DNA from: Bradyrhizobium sp. CCBAU 53421
Lineage (GTDB): Bacteria > Pseudomonadota > Alphaproteobacteria > Rhizobiales > Xanthobacteraceae
Direction: 5' to 3'
Length of the DNA stretch: 64,000 bases
NCBI RefSeq assembly: GCF_015291625.1
Contig: NZ_CP030047.1
Location: 1,922,001 to 1,986,000, forward strand
Position 1 is the first letter of the stretch. Each line of letters opens with the position of its first letter. The position numbers and the translations under genes are program-made. The notes below the pieces were generated by a model. It saw only the letters and a list, made by a program, of their open reading frames with translations, had not been told where the DNA came from and searched no databases. This document shows positions 1 through 10,306 of the stretch, one piece after another.

Positions 1-390
1 CCGCGCGGCGGCGGCGCGAGCTTCGCAGGCCGTGGAGGCGGTGGCTTCGCCGGCGGCGGAGGTGGCGGCTTTCGGGGTGGTGGTGGCGGTGGCGGATTCC
101 GCGGCGGCGGCGGACGGCGTTCCGACATCGCGCTCAAGCACGATATCGAGCTGCTTGGGTATCTCGCCAACGGCCTCGGCTATTACCGCTTCAGCTATCT
201 CGGCAGCGGCAAAGCCTATGTCGGGGTGATGGCGCAGGAGGTCGAGCGTGTCATGCCGGCGGCGGTGACACGCGGCGCGGACGGCTATCTCAGGGTCTAT
301 TACGACAAGCTCGGGCTCAAATTCCGCAGCTATCACGACTGGCTTGCCACTGGAGCAAAGATTCCATCCCCGTCGGAGGCTTCACGATGA
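1..390 (+). CDS. C-terminal part of a Gly-rich protein with peptidase S74-type chaperone domain (5' end outside window)
   Basis: The frame is open from base 1 to the TGA at 388-390, so only the last 129 residues are seen. The first ~40 residues are a low-complexity Gly/Arg/Phe run. The rest (from about residue 41, SDIALKHDIELL) resembles the intramolecular chaperone domain of endosialidase and tail-fibre proteins, with the features 'GYYRFSYLGS' and 'YVGVMAQEVERVMP'. In phage proteins this domain trimerises and cleaves itself off. In rhizobial chromosomes a similar domain occurs outside phages, beside DUF2950 genes as here. The stop overlaps the next start (ATGA at 387-390), so the two are translationally coupled. 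The role is unknown. The N-terminal half is missing. Confidence 0.75.
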   Translation, partial: PRGGGASFAGRGGGGFAGGGGGGFRGGGGGGGFRGGGGRRSDIALKHDIELLGYLANGLGYYRFSYLGSGKAYVGVMAQEVERVMPAAVTRGADGYLRVYYDKLGLKFRSYHDWLATGAKIPSPSEASR

Positions 391-1319
391 CAGGCACTTC
401 GTACTTGCGATTGGATCGCCTGGCCTTGATCGGCATCACGGCGGCGGCAGCATTCGCCTTGCTGCTTTCTCCGGTTCGCGCCCAGCAGGGCTTCCCCAAT
501 CCGGAAGATGCGGCGTCGGCGCTGGCAGCCGCCGTCAAAACCGGTACGAGCCGGGCCATGCTGAAGGTGCTGGGCCGCGATGCTGCCGACATCATCGAGT
601 CCGGCGACGATGTCGCCGACGCCAATGCGCGAGAGCGCTTCCTGTCGGCCTACGACGCCCGGCATTCGATCCAGGCCGACGGCAACAAGAATGCCACCCT
701 GATCCTGGGGCCGGACGATTTCCCGTTCCCAATTCCCCTCGTCAACAACTCCGACGGCTGGAGTTTCGACGCGGCCGCGGGACGTCGCGAAATCCTCTAT
801 CGCAGGATCGGCCGCAACGAGCTTGCTGCGATCCAGACCTCTCTCGCCTATGTCGACGCGCAGAACGAATATGCCGAGAAGGATCGCGGCGAGGGGGTGG
901 GCACCTATGCCCAGCGCATCGTCAGCAGGCCGGGCAAGACCGACGGATTGTTCTGGCGCGACGACAAGGACCCGAGCCCGCTCGGTGAACTGGCGGCCCA
1001 GGCCGCGGCGGAAGGCTACAAGGTCGGCGAGCAGGCCGAGCCCTATCACGGATACTACTATCGCATCCTGAAGGCGCAGGGCTCCGACGCCCCGGGCGGC
1101 GCGCTCAACTATGTCGTGAAGGGCAAGATGATCGGGGGATTTGCACTGGTCGCCTGGCCTGCCGAGTACGGCAATTCCGGCGTCATGACCTTTCTGGTCA
1201 ACCACGCAGGCACCGTCTATCAGAAGGATCTCGGTCCACGCACTGATTTCCTCGCCAAGCGTATGATTGTTTTCGATCCGGATCACACCTGGAAGAAAGT
1301 GGACCCAACAAATCCCTGA
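387..1319 (+). CDS. DUF2950 family exported protein
   Basis: This is a 310-residue protein with an N-terminal signal peptide: charged start, hydrophobic stretch around residues 12-28, and cleavage likely after 'PVRAQ'. The mature part carries the hallmarks I associate with DUF2950: 'AYVDAQNEYAEKD', 'GLFWRDDKDPSPLG', 'PYHGYYYRIL' and 'GGFALVAWPAEYGNSGVMTF'. The biochemical function of the family is unknown. The start ATG overlaps the stop of the S74-domain gene and the next gene begins 16 bases after the stop, so this is the middle of a three-gene secreted-protein operon. Length is normal for the family. Confidence 0.85.
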   Translation: MTGTSYLRLDRLALIGITAAAAFALLLSPVRAQQGFPNPEDAASALAAAVKTGTSRAMLKVLGRDAADIIESGDDVADANARERFLSAYDARHSIQADGNKNATLILGPDDFPFPIPLVNNSDGWSFDAAAGRREILYRRIGRNELAAIQTSLAYVDAQNEYAEKDRGEGVGTYAQRIVSRPGKTDGLFWRDDKDPSPLGELAAQAAAEGYKVGEQAEPYHGYYYRILKAQGSDAPGGALNYVVKGKMIGGFALVAWPAEYGNSGVMTFLVNHAGTVYQKDLGPRTDFLAKRMIVFDPDHTWKKVDPTNP

Positions 1320-1335
1320 GCGAAGAGGGGCTGCA

Positions 1336-1767
1336 ATGATGCGAGGCATCCGTCCCGTCATACTGGCGCTTGTCGCGATGGTTCTGCTGGTCGCGCCGTG
1401 CTTCGCGCAGGCCACCGGACACGTCCAGGTCAAGTTCGTGAAAGCGGCGCTCGTCGTGGGGGGCGGTGGCGGAAGCGGTACGCTGGTCTACCGCGGGCGG
1501 CATTATCGGTTCATCGTGTCCGGCTTCAGCCTCGGCGTGAGCGCGGGGGCGTCAGTGACCTGGCTGGAAGGCACAGCCACAGGCATCAGAGAGGTCAACG
1601 ATTTCGCCGGCAGCTATACGCTGGTCGGGGGAGGCGGCGCATGGGCCGCCGGCGTAGGCGGCGTGAGTATGCGAAATGAACACGGTGTTCTGCTCACGCT
1701 CAAAGGGCCGAAAGCCGGGCTGGAATTTGCCGCAAATCTGGGCGGGCTAACCGTTTCGCTGCGGTGA
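1336..1767 (+). CDS. Small secreted protein of unknown function, Gly-rich
   Basis: This is a 143-residue protein with a clear signal peptide (residues 1-24, ending 'APCFAQA'). The start is the first of two adjacent ATGs, 5 bases after a GAGGGG ribosome site. The mature part alternates short beta-prone segments with Gly-rich turns ('VVGGGGGSGTLVYRGR', 'YTLVGGGGAWAAGVGG'), which suggests a small periplasmic or outer-membrane beta protein. The pattern distantly recalls alphaproteobacterial EipA-like envelope proteins, but I cannot assign it. It follows the DUF2950 gene by 16 bases and is probably cotranscribed. Confidence 0.7.
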   Translation: MMRGIRPVILALVAMVLLVAPCFAQATGHVQVKFVKAALVVGGGGGSGTLVYRGRHYRFIVSGFSLGVSAGASVTWLEGTATGIREVNDFAGSYTLVGGGGAWAAGVGGVSMRNEHGVLLTLKGPKAGLEFAANLGGLTVSLR

Positions 1768-2138
1768 ACTCGAGGTCGGATCGGCGCCGCGACCAAGAGC
1801 ACTGGCGAGCATCTCAGGCTGCTAGGAGTCGGACGCAGAATTCCGGACGATCTCTATTTCGTCTTCTCCGGTGTCCGCATCGAGGACCTGTAGCGGGGTG
1901 GATGGCGAGCAGTACTGGCCATGCCTGGGCGATCACCTGAAATGGCAGCTCGAGATGGTTGCATCAGGGATCGAATCTGCTGGGAGGCGAGCAATCGCGC
2001 AAGGACGGCGGACTTCGACGAGCTAGCGGGAGACCACCTCACGAATTAGGCTGCTCTTCGGAAGGAAAACAGCGCTTCCGAAATAGTGGGTGTCGCGATG
2101 TAGCGCTCCCCCGCTACCAAGGCTGACCCACTTTTGTA
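1768..2138. other. Non-coding stretch without recognisable gene
   Basis: No frame here has a ribosome site with recognisable protein similarity. At 2082-2105 lies one copy of a 24-base sequence that recurs with two changes at 10158-10181. The stretch leads into an antiporter remnant, so it may be the eroded body of a once longer gene. Confidence 0.4.
2082..2105. repeat. 24-base repeat, copy 1
   Basis: The sequence begins aatagtgggtgtcgcgatgt and continues agcg. The second copy at 10158-10181 matches at 22 of 24 positions. Both copies are intergenic and both can fold into an imperfect stem around the central GATGTA or AATGTA. It is probably a member of a small dispersed rhizobial intergenic repeat. 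Confidence 0.5.
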
Positions 2139-2408
2139 GTGGGCCTGCGGAAGGACCTTCCAGCCCACCAGTGCGGCGAGCTTTCACCTCACCTCAACCT
2201 CAAAGCATGCGGTGCGCGTCGTTTCTTGCAGGTGGCCAACTGGCCCCTTTCCGTCTTCAGCGCACGCTTGCTCCTCGACGGCAACAAGCTCCTCGAGCTC
2301 TTCAATGGCGGGCGCATTCACGACAGCATCATGCACCGGCTGGAAGGAGAGCTCGATCAGGAGGAGTTGTTCGCCGCGCGCGTGGTCGAGGTGATGGCAG
2401 GCGGCTGA
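2139..2408 (+). pseudogene. Remnant of a Na+/H+ antiporter C-terminus
   Basis: The last ~50 codons read like the cytoplasmic tail of NhaP/CPA1-type proton antiporters: 'LLLDGNKLLELFNGG', 'IHDSIMHRLEGELDQEEL', then a TGA at 2406-2408. No transmembrane part precedes it and there is no ribosome site before the ATG at 2139. The reading frame upstream has no similarity to transporter helices. I take it as the surviving 3' end of a deleted antiporter gene. A strong hairpin follows at 2429-2459, possibly its old terminator. Confidence 0.45.
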
Positions 2409-2428
2409 CGGGCATGTCCAACGAGATG

Positions 2429-2459
2429 GAGCCGAACTGTCGTAATGACAGTCCGGCTC
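2429..2459. terminator. Bidirectional hairpin terminator
   Basis: Two 13-base arms (gagccgaactgtc and gacagtccggctc) pair with a single G-T wobble around a 5-base loop, gtaat. The hairpin lies 20 bases after the antiporter remnant on the plus strand and 9 bases after the esterase stop on the minus strand. No T-run follows on either strand, so termination strength is uncertain. Confidence 0.55.
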
Positions 2460-2468
2460 CTGATCAGG

Positions 2469-3098
2469 CTAGGCAACCTGGGTTTCGACGTTGGCGATCC
2501 AGTCGCGGGCCAGATTGACGTCCGCCTGCGACAGCTGGTGACCGGACGGCAAGGTCCTGAGCGTCACCTTGGCTCCTGCGTCCGCGAGCATGGCCGATAG
2601 TCTCGCCGCATTGCCGGGCGGAACGATCGGGTCCGACTGCCCCGAGAGGATGAGCACCGGCTTGCCGTCGAGCCTTGCCTTGGGCGGATCCGACAGCGGC
2701 ACCATGGCGCGAAGCAGCACCGCGCCGGCGAGCACCTCCGGCTTCATCAGCAGCAGCGCGGCGGCGATGTTCGCGCCGTTGGAAAATCCTACCGCGACCG
2801 GCGCCGCGATGCCGTGGCGTCGCCGCGCGTCCTCGACGAATGCGCCAAGCTCGAGTGCGCGCTTGCGTACGTCCTGCTCGTCGAACACGCCCTCCGCCAG
2901 GCGTCGGAAGAAACGCGGCATGCCGTGTTCAAGGACGCGGCCGCGCGGCGAGAGCAGGGCGGAGCCAGGCGATATCATGGCTCCGAACTGCAGCAGGTCG
3001 TTCTCGTCGCCGCCGGTGCCGTGCAACAGCAGCAGCGGAGGCGCGTCAGCCCTGCTGGCTTTCTCAAAGCGATAGGCGAAGGAGGGGGTGTCCGTCAC
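2469..3098 (-). CDS. Alpha/beta hydrolase, phospholipase/carboxylesterase (MhqD-like)
   Basis: This is a 209-residue serine hydrolase of the small carboxylesterase family. The nucleophile motif is GFSNG with Ser106. Asp156 ('SGQSDPIVP') and His187 ('LPSGHQLS') complete the triad, and 'LLHGTGGDE' forms the oxyanion region. The start is a GTG (3096-3098) that overlaps the stop of the upstream dioxygenase gene (GTGA). In Bacillus the same pair (mhqD with mhqO) detoxifies quinones. Here it probably hydrolyses products of the neighbouring ring-cleaving dioxygenase. Substrate not determined. Confidence 0.88.
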   Translation of the reverse strand: MTDTPSFAYRFEKASRADAPPLLLLHGTGGDENDLLQFGAMISPGSALLSPRGRVLEHGMPRFFRRLAEGVFDEQDVRKRALELGAFVEDARRRHGIAAPVAVGFSNGANIAAALLLMKPEVLAGAVLLRAMVPLSDPPKARLDGKPVLILSGQSDPIVPPGNAARLSAMLADAGAKVTLRTLPSGHQLSQADVNLARDWIANVETQVA

Positions 3099-4033
3099 GA
3101 CACGGCTCCTTCCAGCTTCGGCAAGACACCCTCGATCTCCTTGCGATGCGACTCGAGGAAGCCCGGCAGCTTCAGTGCGCGTCCCAGCGTCTCCACCGGC
3201 TCGTCGACGGCAAAGCCCGGGATATCCGTTGCGATCTCGAACAGCACGCCACCCGGCTCGCGGAAGTAGATCGAGCGGAAGTAGTTGCGATCCTTCTGTT
3301 CGGTCGGGTGCAATCCGTGATTCTCGACGAGCTTCTGCGCCATCTTGCCCTGCTCGGCATCGTCGGCCGCGCGGAATGCGATGTGATGCACCGAACCGCC
3401 GCCCTGGTGGCCGCGCAGGAATCCCTTCGCCTCATAGATGTCGACGACGCTGCCGTTGACGTCACCGGCCGCCTTGTAGCGGATCACGGAGCCCTCTCGG
3501 GCCGTCTCCTTGAAGCCGAACACGTCGGTCAGGACCGCCGCGGTCTTGGCGGCATTGTCGAGCAGCAGCGTCACGCCGTGAAAGCCGCGGATTGCGTGCT
3601 CGACCGGAACGTCGCCGTTGCTCCAGGCCGGCTCGTCTTCGGCGCCGGGCACACCGACGAGCGCGAGCGCCATGCCGTCGGGATCCGTGAACGGCAGGAC
3701 AGATTCTCCGAACCGCTTTTCCAGCGCTTCGTAGTGGATGCCCTTTTCGAGGAAGCGCTGCGTCCAGTAGCCCAACGAGCGCTGCGGCACGCGGAACGCG
3801 GTCTGGTGGGTCTCGCCAACGCCCCGTCGCCCGGGAGGAACGCCCTGCCAGGGAAAGAAGGTCAGGATCGTGCCGGGCCGGCCGGTCTCGTCGCCGTAAT
3901 AGAAATGATAGGTGGCGGGATCGTCGAAATTGACCGTCCGCTTGACGAACCGCAGGCCGAGATCCCGCGTGTAAAAGCCGAAATTCCTGATGGGGTCGCC
4001 GGCGATGGCGGTGACGTGATGAAGTCCTGACAT
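3095..4033 (-). CDS. Ring-cleaving dioxygenase, VOC superfamily (MhqO/LinE type)
   Basis: This is a 312-residue two-module VOC protein. Likely metal ligands are His152 ('GFHGVTL'), His216 or His217 ('VHHIAF') and Glu266 ('LFEIATD'). The N-terminal module starts 'SGLHHVTAIAGDP'. Family members are Fe(II) extradiol enzymes acting on hydroquinones such as methyl- or chlorohydroquinone. It is the first gene of a two-gene operon with the esterase (4-base overlap) and lies divergent from a LysR regulator 122 bases away. That arrangement suggests inducible quinone or hydroquinone detoxification. In Bacillus the corresponding regulator is of the MarR type. Confidence 0.88.
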   Translation of the reverse strand: MSGLHHVTAIAGDPIRNFGFYTRDLGLRFVKRTVNFDDPATYHFYYGDETGRPGTILTFFPWQGVPPGRRGVGETHQTAFRVPQRSLGYWTQRFLEKGIHYEALEKRFGESVLPFTDPDGMALALVGVPGAEDEPAWSNGDVPVEHAIRGFHGVTLLLDNAAKTAAVLTDVFGFKETAREGSVIRYKAAGDVNGSVVDIYEAKGFLRGHQGGGSVHHIAFRAADDAEQGKMAQKLVENHGLHPTEQKDRNYFRSIYFREPGGVLFEIATDIPGFAVDEPVETLGRALKLPGFLESHRKEIEGVLPKLEGAVS

Positions 4034-4155
4034 GTCTTCCTCCAGATCGAGTGAGCAACTTCGTTTCGCAATACATATCGGACGGCTTCATTCTGAGGAC
4101 AATTCGTGCTTTTATGGCGTATATGTCTACGATTTGGCGACAATCGAGGGGGTAG
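4034..4155. promoter_or_regulatory. Divergent promoter region between dioxygenase and LysR gene
   Basis: This 122-base AT-richer spacer separates two divergent starts. It holds inverted acatat (near 4070) and atatgt (4121-4126) motifs, which would fit a LysR-type operator pair, but neither half is decisive. A GAGGGGG ribosome site for the LysR gene lies at 4146-4152. Confidence 0.4.
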
Positions 4156-5049
4156 ATGGACAAGCTGGCGAGCCTCAGAGCCTTCGTAAAGGTCGTCGAA
4201 AGCGGCAGCTTCGCCGAGGCCGGCCGCCAGATGCGGCTCTCGCGGTCGGCGATCAGCAAATATGTCGGAGATCTCGAGGAGAGCCTCGGGGTGCAATTGC
4301 TGAACCGCACCACCCGGCACGCGAGCCCGACCGAAAACGGCCAGATGTATTTCGAGCGTGCGGTCGTCATCCTCTCGGACGTCGACGCCGCGGACCAGGC
4401 GGTCACCCAGCTGCAATCGGCGCCGCGCGGCCTGTTACGCGTCAATGCGCCGATGTCGTTCGGCACGATGCGCCTCGGGCCGGCGCTCGCCGATTTCATG
4501 ACGAAGTATCCCGACCTTCAGCTGCAACTCGTGTTGAGTGACGATCTCCTTGACCCTGTTCAGGACGGCTTCGACGTCACGCTGCGGATCGCCGAACTGG
4601 AATCCTCGAGCCTGATCGCGCGCAAGATCGTTCCGGTCCCGCGGCTGGTCTGCGCATCGCCCGACTATCTGAGACGTCATGGCACGCCACTCCATCCGCA
4701 GGACCTGCGCGACCACGTCTCGCTGACCTACGGCTTCCTGCTGACGGGCAATCAATGGAAGCTGACGGGCAGCGACGGCGTCCACTGGATCCAGCCGGCG
4801 TGGTCGCTGTGCGTCAACAACGCGGAGGTGCTGCGCGACGTGGCGGTCAGGGGCAAGGGCGTCGCGCTGATACCGGAGTTCATCGCGGCGGAGGCGCTGA
4901 AGGACGGCCGTCTGCAGGCTATCCTTGCGAACTATTCGGCGCCGCCGCTGACGCTTTACGCGGTGTATCCGCCGACCCGACATCTCGCCGTCAAGGTTCG
5001 CCTGTTCATCGATTTCCTCGTCGATCGGTTCGGGCCGGGCGCCGGCTGA
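4156..5049 (+). CDS. LysR family transcriptional regulator
   Basis: This is a 297-residue protein. Residues 1-60 are the LysR helix-turn-helix ('MDKLASLRAFVKVVESGSF', 'SRSAISKYVGDLEESLG'), followed by the linker helix and a periplasmic-binding-like effector domain (about 90-295). The start ATG is 3 bases after a GAGGGGG ribosome site. It belongs to the CrgA/DsdC-like subgroup common in proteobacteria. It is divergent from the dioxygenase/esterase operon and most likely its activator or repressor. The inducer is unknown. Confidence 0.9.
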   Translation: MDKLASLRAFVKVVESGSFAEAGRQMRLSRSAISKYVGDLEESLGVQLLNRTTRHASPTENGQMYFERAVVILSDVDAADQAVTQLQSAPRGLLRVNAPMSFGTMRLGPALADFMTKYPDLQLQLVLSDDLLDPVQDGFDVTLRIAELESSSLIARKIVPVPRLVCASPDYLRRHGTPLHPQDLRDHVSLTYGFLLTGNQWKLTGSDGVHWIQPAWSLCVNNAEVLRDVAVRGKGVALIPEFIAAEALKDGRLQAILANYSAPPLTLYAVYPPTRHLAVKVRLFIDFLVDRFGPGAG

Positions 5050-5069
5050 GCGCATCAATCGCGATGCGC
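5050..5069 (+). terminator. Hairpin terminator after LysR gene
   Basis: Arms gcgcatc and gatgcgc form a 7-base-pair stem with a 6-base loop, starting just after the LysR stop and followed by gttt. It sits between convergent lysR-type and icd genes. Confidence 0.5.
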
Positions 5070-5139
5070 GTTTCGCACCTTTGTCTGCCCCGGAGACACA
5101 GTCGATCGAAGTTTCCGATGTGAACCAGGCTTCGGGCCT

Positions 5140-7380
<2,241 letters not shown>

Positions 7381-8028
7381 GCATTCGCTTCCTTGGCGGG
7401 GGCAACATCGATGCCGATGCATCCACCGGCGTTGTTCGCCGTGAAGATGAACGAGCCCCGGGCGAGGTGCAAGAGGAAGCATGCCGTCGCGCCGGGCAGG
7501 AGCCCTGCACGACAACGGGACCCGGGTCAGCCGACGGATATTGAACGATTTGTACGGATCGTCGACGAGGCGAAATAAGCAGCTCACTCGCCGCTTCGCG
7601 CTCCTCCGGCAAGCGGGTTATCGATCACGCGAACCCGCCCAGGACCCGGCGACCCGATAGACACGCTGCGCGCGAAGCAACCGGGCGCGAACCGTCGCCC
7701 GCGCCGCAAGGCCTGACCATATTTGGCTGATGCACCGTCGCAAGGTTCGAAACGACAGCGTTCAGGTTAATTTTGGACATTGAAGAACGATCGAGGATGT
7801 CGATGCGCGCGGACCATCCGAGCCCGCGCGAAGCAGGACGATACGTACACCGCGGGCTTGCGCGGCGAAACCAACGGCACGCGTCGGCGCATAGCCTTCG
7901 CCTGTTGCGGTGCAATACCAGTGAACGGGACGGCGCGACCAAGGTCGGCGACGATTTATGTTGTCGGCCGTGCAGCTCTGGACAAACAATACAACCTGGC
8001 TGCCAAGCGACTGCGGAGGAGGCAACAC
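7381..8028. other. Non-coding divergent region between icd and phaC
   Basis: Both flanking genes are transcribed away from this 648-base region, so it must hold two promoters. I see no convincing gene, tRNA or repeat. Open frames on either strand have no protein-like composition. The phaC ribosome site GGAGGAGG is at 8015-8022. Confidence 0.45.
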
Positions 8029-9768
8029 ATGAACAGCTTCACATCGTCGGGGAATCCATCCGAATATCTTGAGCGCCTGATGCAGGTCGGTCAGCAGTCG
8101 ATGAAGCAGTTCGACGAAGCTCTAGCGACGACGATGGGCGTACGCGGGAAGGGTGCGGCGCCGGCAGGGCAGACGTTCTCGCCGTTCGCGTTTGCCCTGG
8201 ACATGCAGCGCGAGTACCTGACGCAGATCTGGCGATTCTGGAATGCCACGGCGATCAGGACATTCACCCTCGGGACCAAGTCCGAGATCCAGCCGGCGCG
8301 CGGCGACAAGCGCTTCAAGGACGAGGCGTGGCAGGAAACGCCGTACTATGATCTCCTCAAGCAATCCTACTTGCTGGCGGCCAGACAGATGCACGAGCTC
8401 GTCGAGGGCGCCCAGGTCGACAACAAGACGAAGCTGCAGCTGCGCTTCTACGCCCGGCAGTTCGTCGATGCGATGAGCCCGTCAAACTTTCCGGCGACCA
8501 ATCCCGAAGTGATTCGAACCGCCATCGAGACGCGCTCGGCCAGCCTTGCAAGCGGGATGGCCAATCTTATCGACGACATGAGGAAGGGGCGGATTACGCG
8601 CGTCGATGAATCCGCGTTTGAAGTCGGCGGCAATCTCGCAGTCACGCCCGGTTCGGTCGTCTTCGAGAATGAATTGATACAGCTCATCCAATATACGCCG
8701 CAGACTGTCGAGGTCGAGCGAACGCCATTGCTGATCGTGCCGCCTTGCATCAACAAGTACTATCTTCTCGATCTCGGCAAGGGCAATTCGTTCGTCGAAT
8801 ACGCCGTTGCGCAGGGCCACCAGGTCTTCCTGATCTCCTGGCGCAGCGCGGTTCCTGAAACGGGCCGTCTCACATGGGACGACTATCTGGAGAAAGGCCC
8901 CTTGCAGGCGATCGATGTGGTGCGCGACATCGCCAAGGTGGAGCAAGTCCATGCGCTCGGTTTCTGCGTCGGCGGCACGATCATGAGCTGCGCCGCGGGG
9001 GTGCTGGCGGCGCGTGGCGAGAACAAGCTGACGAGCCTCACGCTGCTGACGACGATGCTCGACTTCGCCGATACCGGCGATATCGGGCTGCTGATCGACG
9101 AAGGCTCGGTCGCGCTGCGCGAGGCGACCATCGGCCGGGGCGGCATCCTGCCCGGCAAGGAGCTCGCGTTCACCTTCGGAACGTTGCGCGCCAACGACCT
9201 GATATGGCGTTACGTCGTGGACAGTTACATGAAGGGGGCACCGCCTGACGTATTCGACCTGCTGTACTGGGATTCGGACAGCGTCAGCCTGCCAGGCCCG
9301 ATGTATTGTTGGTACGCGCGCAACACGTACCTCGAAAACAAGATCAGGGAGCCGGGCAAGACCACGCAGTGTGGACTGCCGATCGACCTGTCGCGCGTCG
9401 AGATCCCGCTCTACGTGCTCGCCTCGCGCGAGGACCATATCGTGCCTTGGCAGAGCGCTTTCCGTTCGAAGGATCTGATAGGTACGCAACCCCGCTTTGT
9501 GCTCGCCGCGAGCGGCCACGTCGCCGGCGTGATCAATCCGCCCGCCCGCAACAAGCGCAGCCACTGGCTGAACGACGATCTCAATTGCGAAGCCAAGGAC
9601 TGGCTCGGCCGCGCCGAGGAAAGGCCCGGAAGCTGGTGGCCCGATTGGGATGCATGGATGAAGCGGCATTCGAGTGGAACGGCTCCGGCCCCAACGCACG
9701 CTGGCAACGAGAGCCACGGGGTCATCGAGCCGGCGCCTGGCAGGTACGTCAAGCTGAAATCGAACTGA
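8029..9768 (+). CDS. phaC: Class I poly(3-hydroxyalkanoate) synthase
   Basis: This is a 579-residue enzyme that polymerises 3-hydroxyacyl-CoA (mainly 3-hydroxybutyryl-CoA) into storage granules. The catalytic set is Cys313 in the lipase-like box GFCVGG, Asp469 ('REDHIVPW') and His497 ('SGHVAGVINPP'). The N-terminal ~200 residues are the helical PhaC_N domain, followed by the alpha/beta hydrolase core. The start ATG at 8029 lies 6 bases after GGAGGAGG. Length is normal for class I. No phaA, phaB, phaR or phasin gene is adjacent, so this copy stands alone. Confidence 0.95.
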   Translation: MNSFTSSGNPSEYLERLMQVGQQSMKQFDEALATTMGVRGKGAAPAGQTFSPFAFALDMQREYLTQIWRFWNATAIRTFTLGTKSEIQPARGDKRFKDEAWQETPYYDLLKQSYLLAARQMHELVEGAQVDNKTKLQLRFYARQFVDAMSPSNFPATNPEVIRTAIETRSASLASGMANLIDDMRKGRITRVDESAFEVGGNLAVTPGSVVFENELIQLIQYTPQTVEVERTPLLIVPPCINKYYLLDLGKGNSFVEYAVAQGHQVFLISWRSAVPETGRLTWDDYLEKGPLQAIDVVRDIAKVEQVHALGFCVGGTIMSCAAGVLAARGENKLTSLTLLTTMLDFADTGDIGLLIDEGSVALREATIGRGGILPGKELAFTFGTLRANDLIWRYVVDSYMKGAPPDVFDLLYWDSDSVSLPGPMYCWYARNTYLENKIREPGKTTQCGLPIDLSRVEIPLYVLASREDHIVPWQSAFRSKDLIGTQPRFVLAASGHVAGVINPPARNKRSHWLNDDLNCEAKDWLGRAEERPGSWWPDWDAWMKRHSSGTAPAPTHAGNESHGVIEPAPGRYVKLKSN

Positions 9769-10306
9769 CGACGCCGTGCTCCGTCGCGATGCGGCGCGCG
9801 CCCAGACGGTCGGCGTGCTCCTCACCGCGTTTCCTGGACGGCTCCCACGAGGTGGGCTCGACCATGCTGCGGCGGATCGTTGCGCGGATTAAATCGCGCC
9901 GCTTGCGGTAAATAGATACGGTTGCGGCGGCCCGCCTGCTACTTTGCATGGGGTTGTTTTCGATATTTTACGGGGAGCCGCGGCGACCCGACCCGACGCG
10001 ACGGCGTTGCCTCGGGACGTTGCGGCTGCATGGCGGTGCCGGCGCCGCTTCAACGATCTTCCGGCCAATCGAGCGCCCTCAGCCGAGATATCTCAGGCCG
10101 GCCGCCGCCAGCGGTTCGCGCATCTTGTCCATGTCCAGTCCGGGCATTCCGTTCGCGAATAGTGGGTCTCGCAATGTAGCGGACCCCACCATCCTGAGAA
10201 GGGGGTTCTGGACTACGGCACCCTCTCGCGGCCGAGGGCGCCGCTTTTCTGTGCCAAGCACCATTTTCCACGAGTGCGTGACGTCGCCTGCGGGCTGCCC
10301 ACGCTC
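9769..10306. other. Non-coding region after phaC
   Basis: These 538 bases lie between the phaC stop and the end of a convergent transporter gene. No supported gene is seen. It contains the second copy of the 24-base repeat. A minus-strand frame around 10079-10264 is open, but it runs through the repeat and has no recognisable similarity. Confidence 0.4.
10158..10181. repeat. 24-base repeat, copy 2
   Basis: The sequence begins aatagtgggtctcgcaatgt and continues agcg. It matches 2082-2105 at 22 of 24 positions. The following gaccccac can pair with the leading gtgggt, giving an imperfect hairpin. Confidence 0.5.

Noticed and set aside
1..390. A prophage border, suggested by the S74 tail-fibre-type domain
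   Set aside because: No other phage gene, integrase or attachment site is seen. The neighbouring genes are chromosomal secreted proteins.
10079..10264. A small minus-strand protein of 61 residues
   Set aside because: It runs through the 24-base repeat, has no ribosome site and no recognisable similarity.
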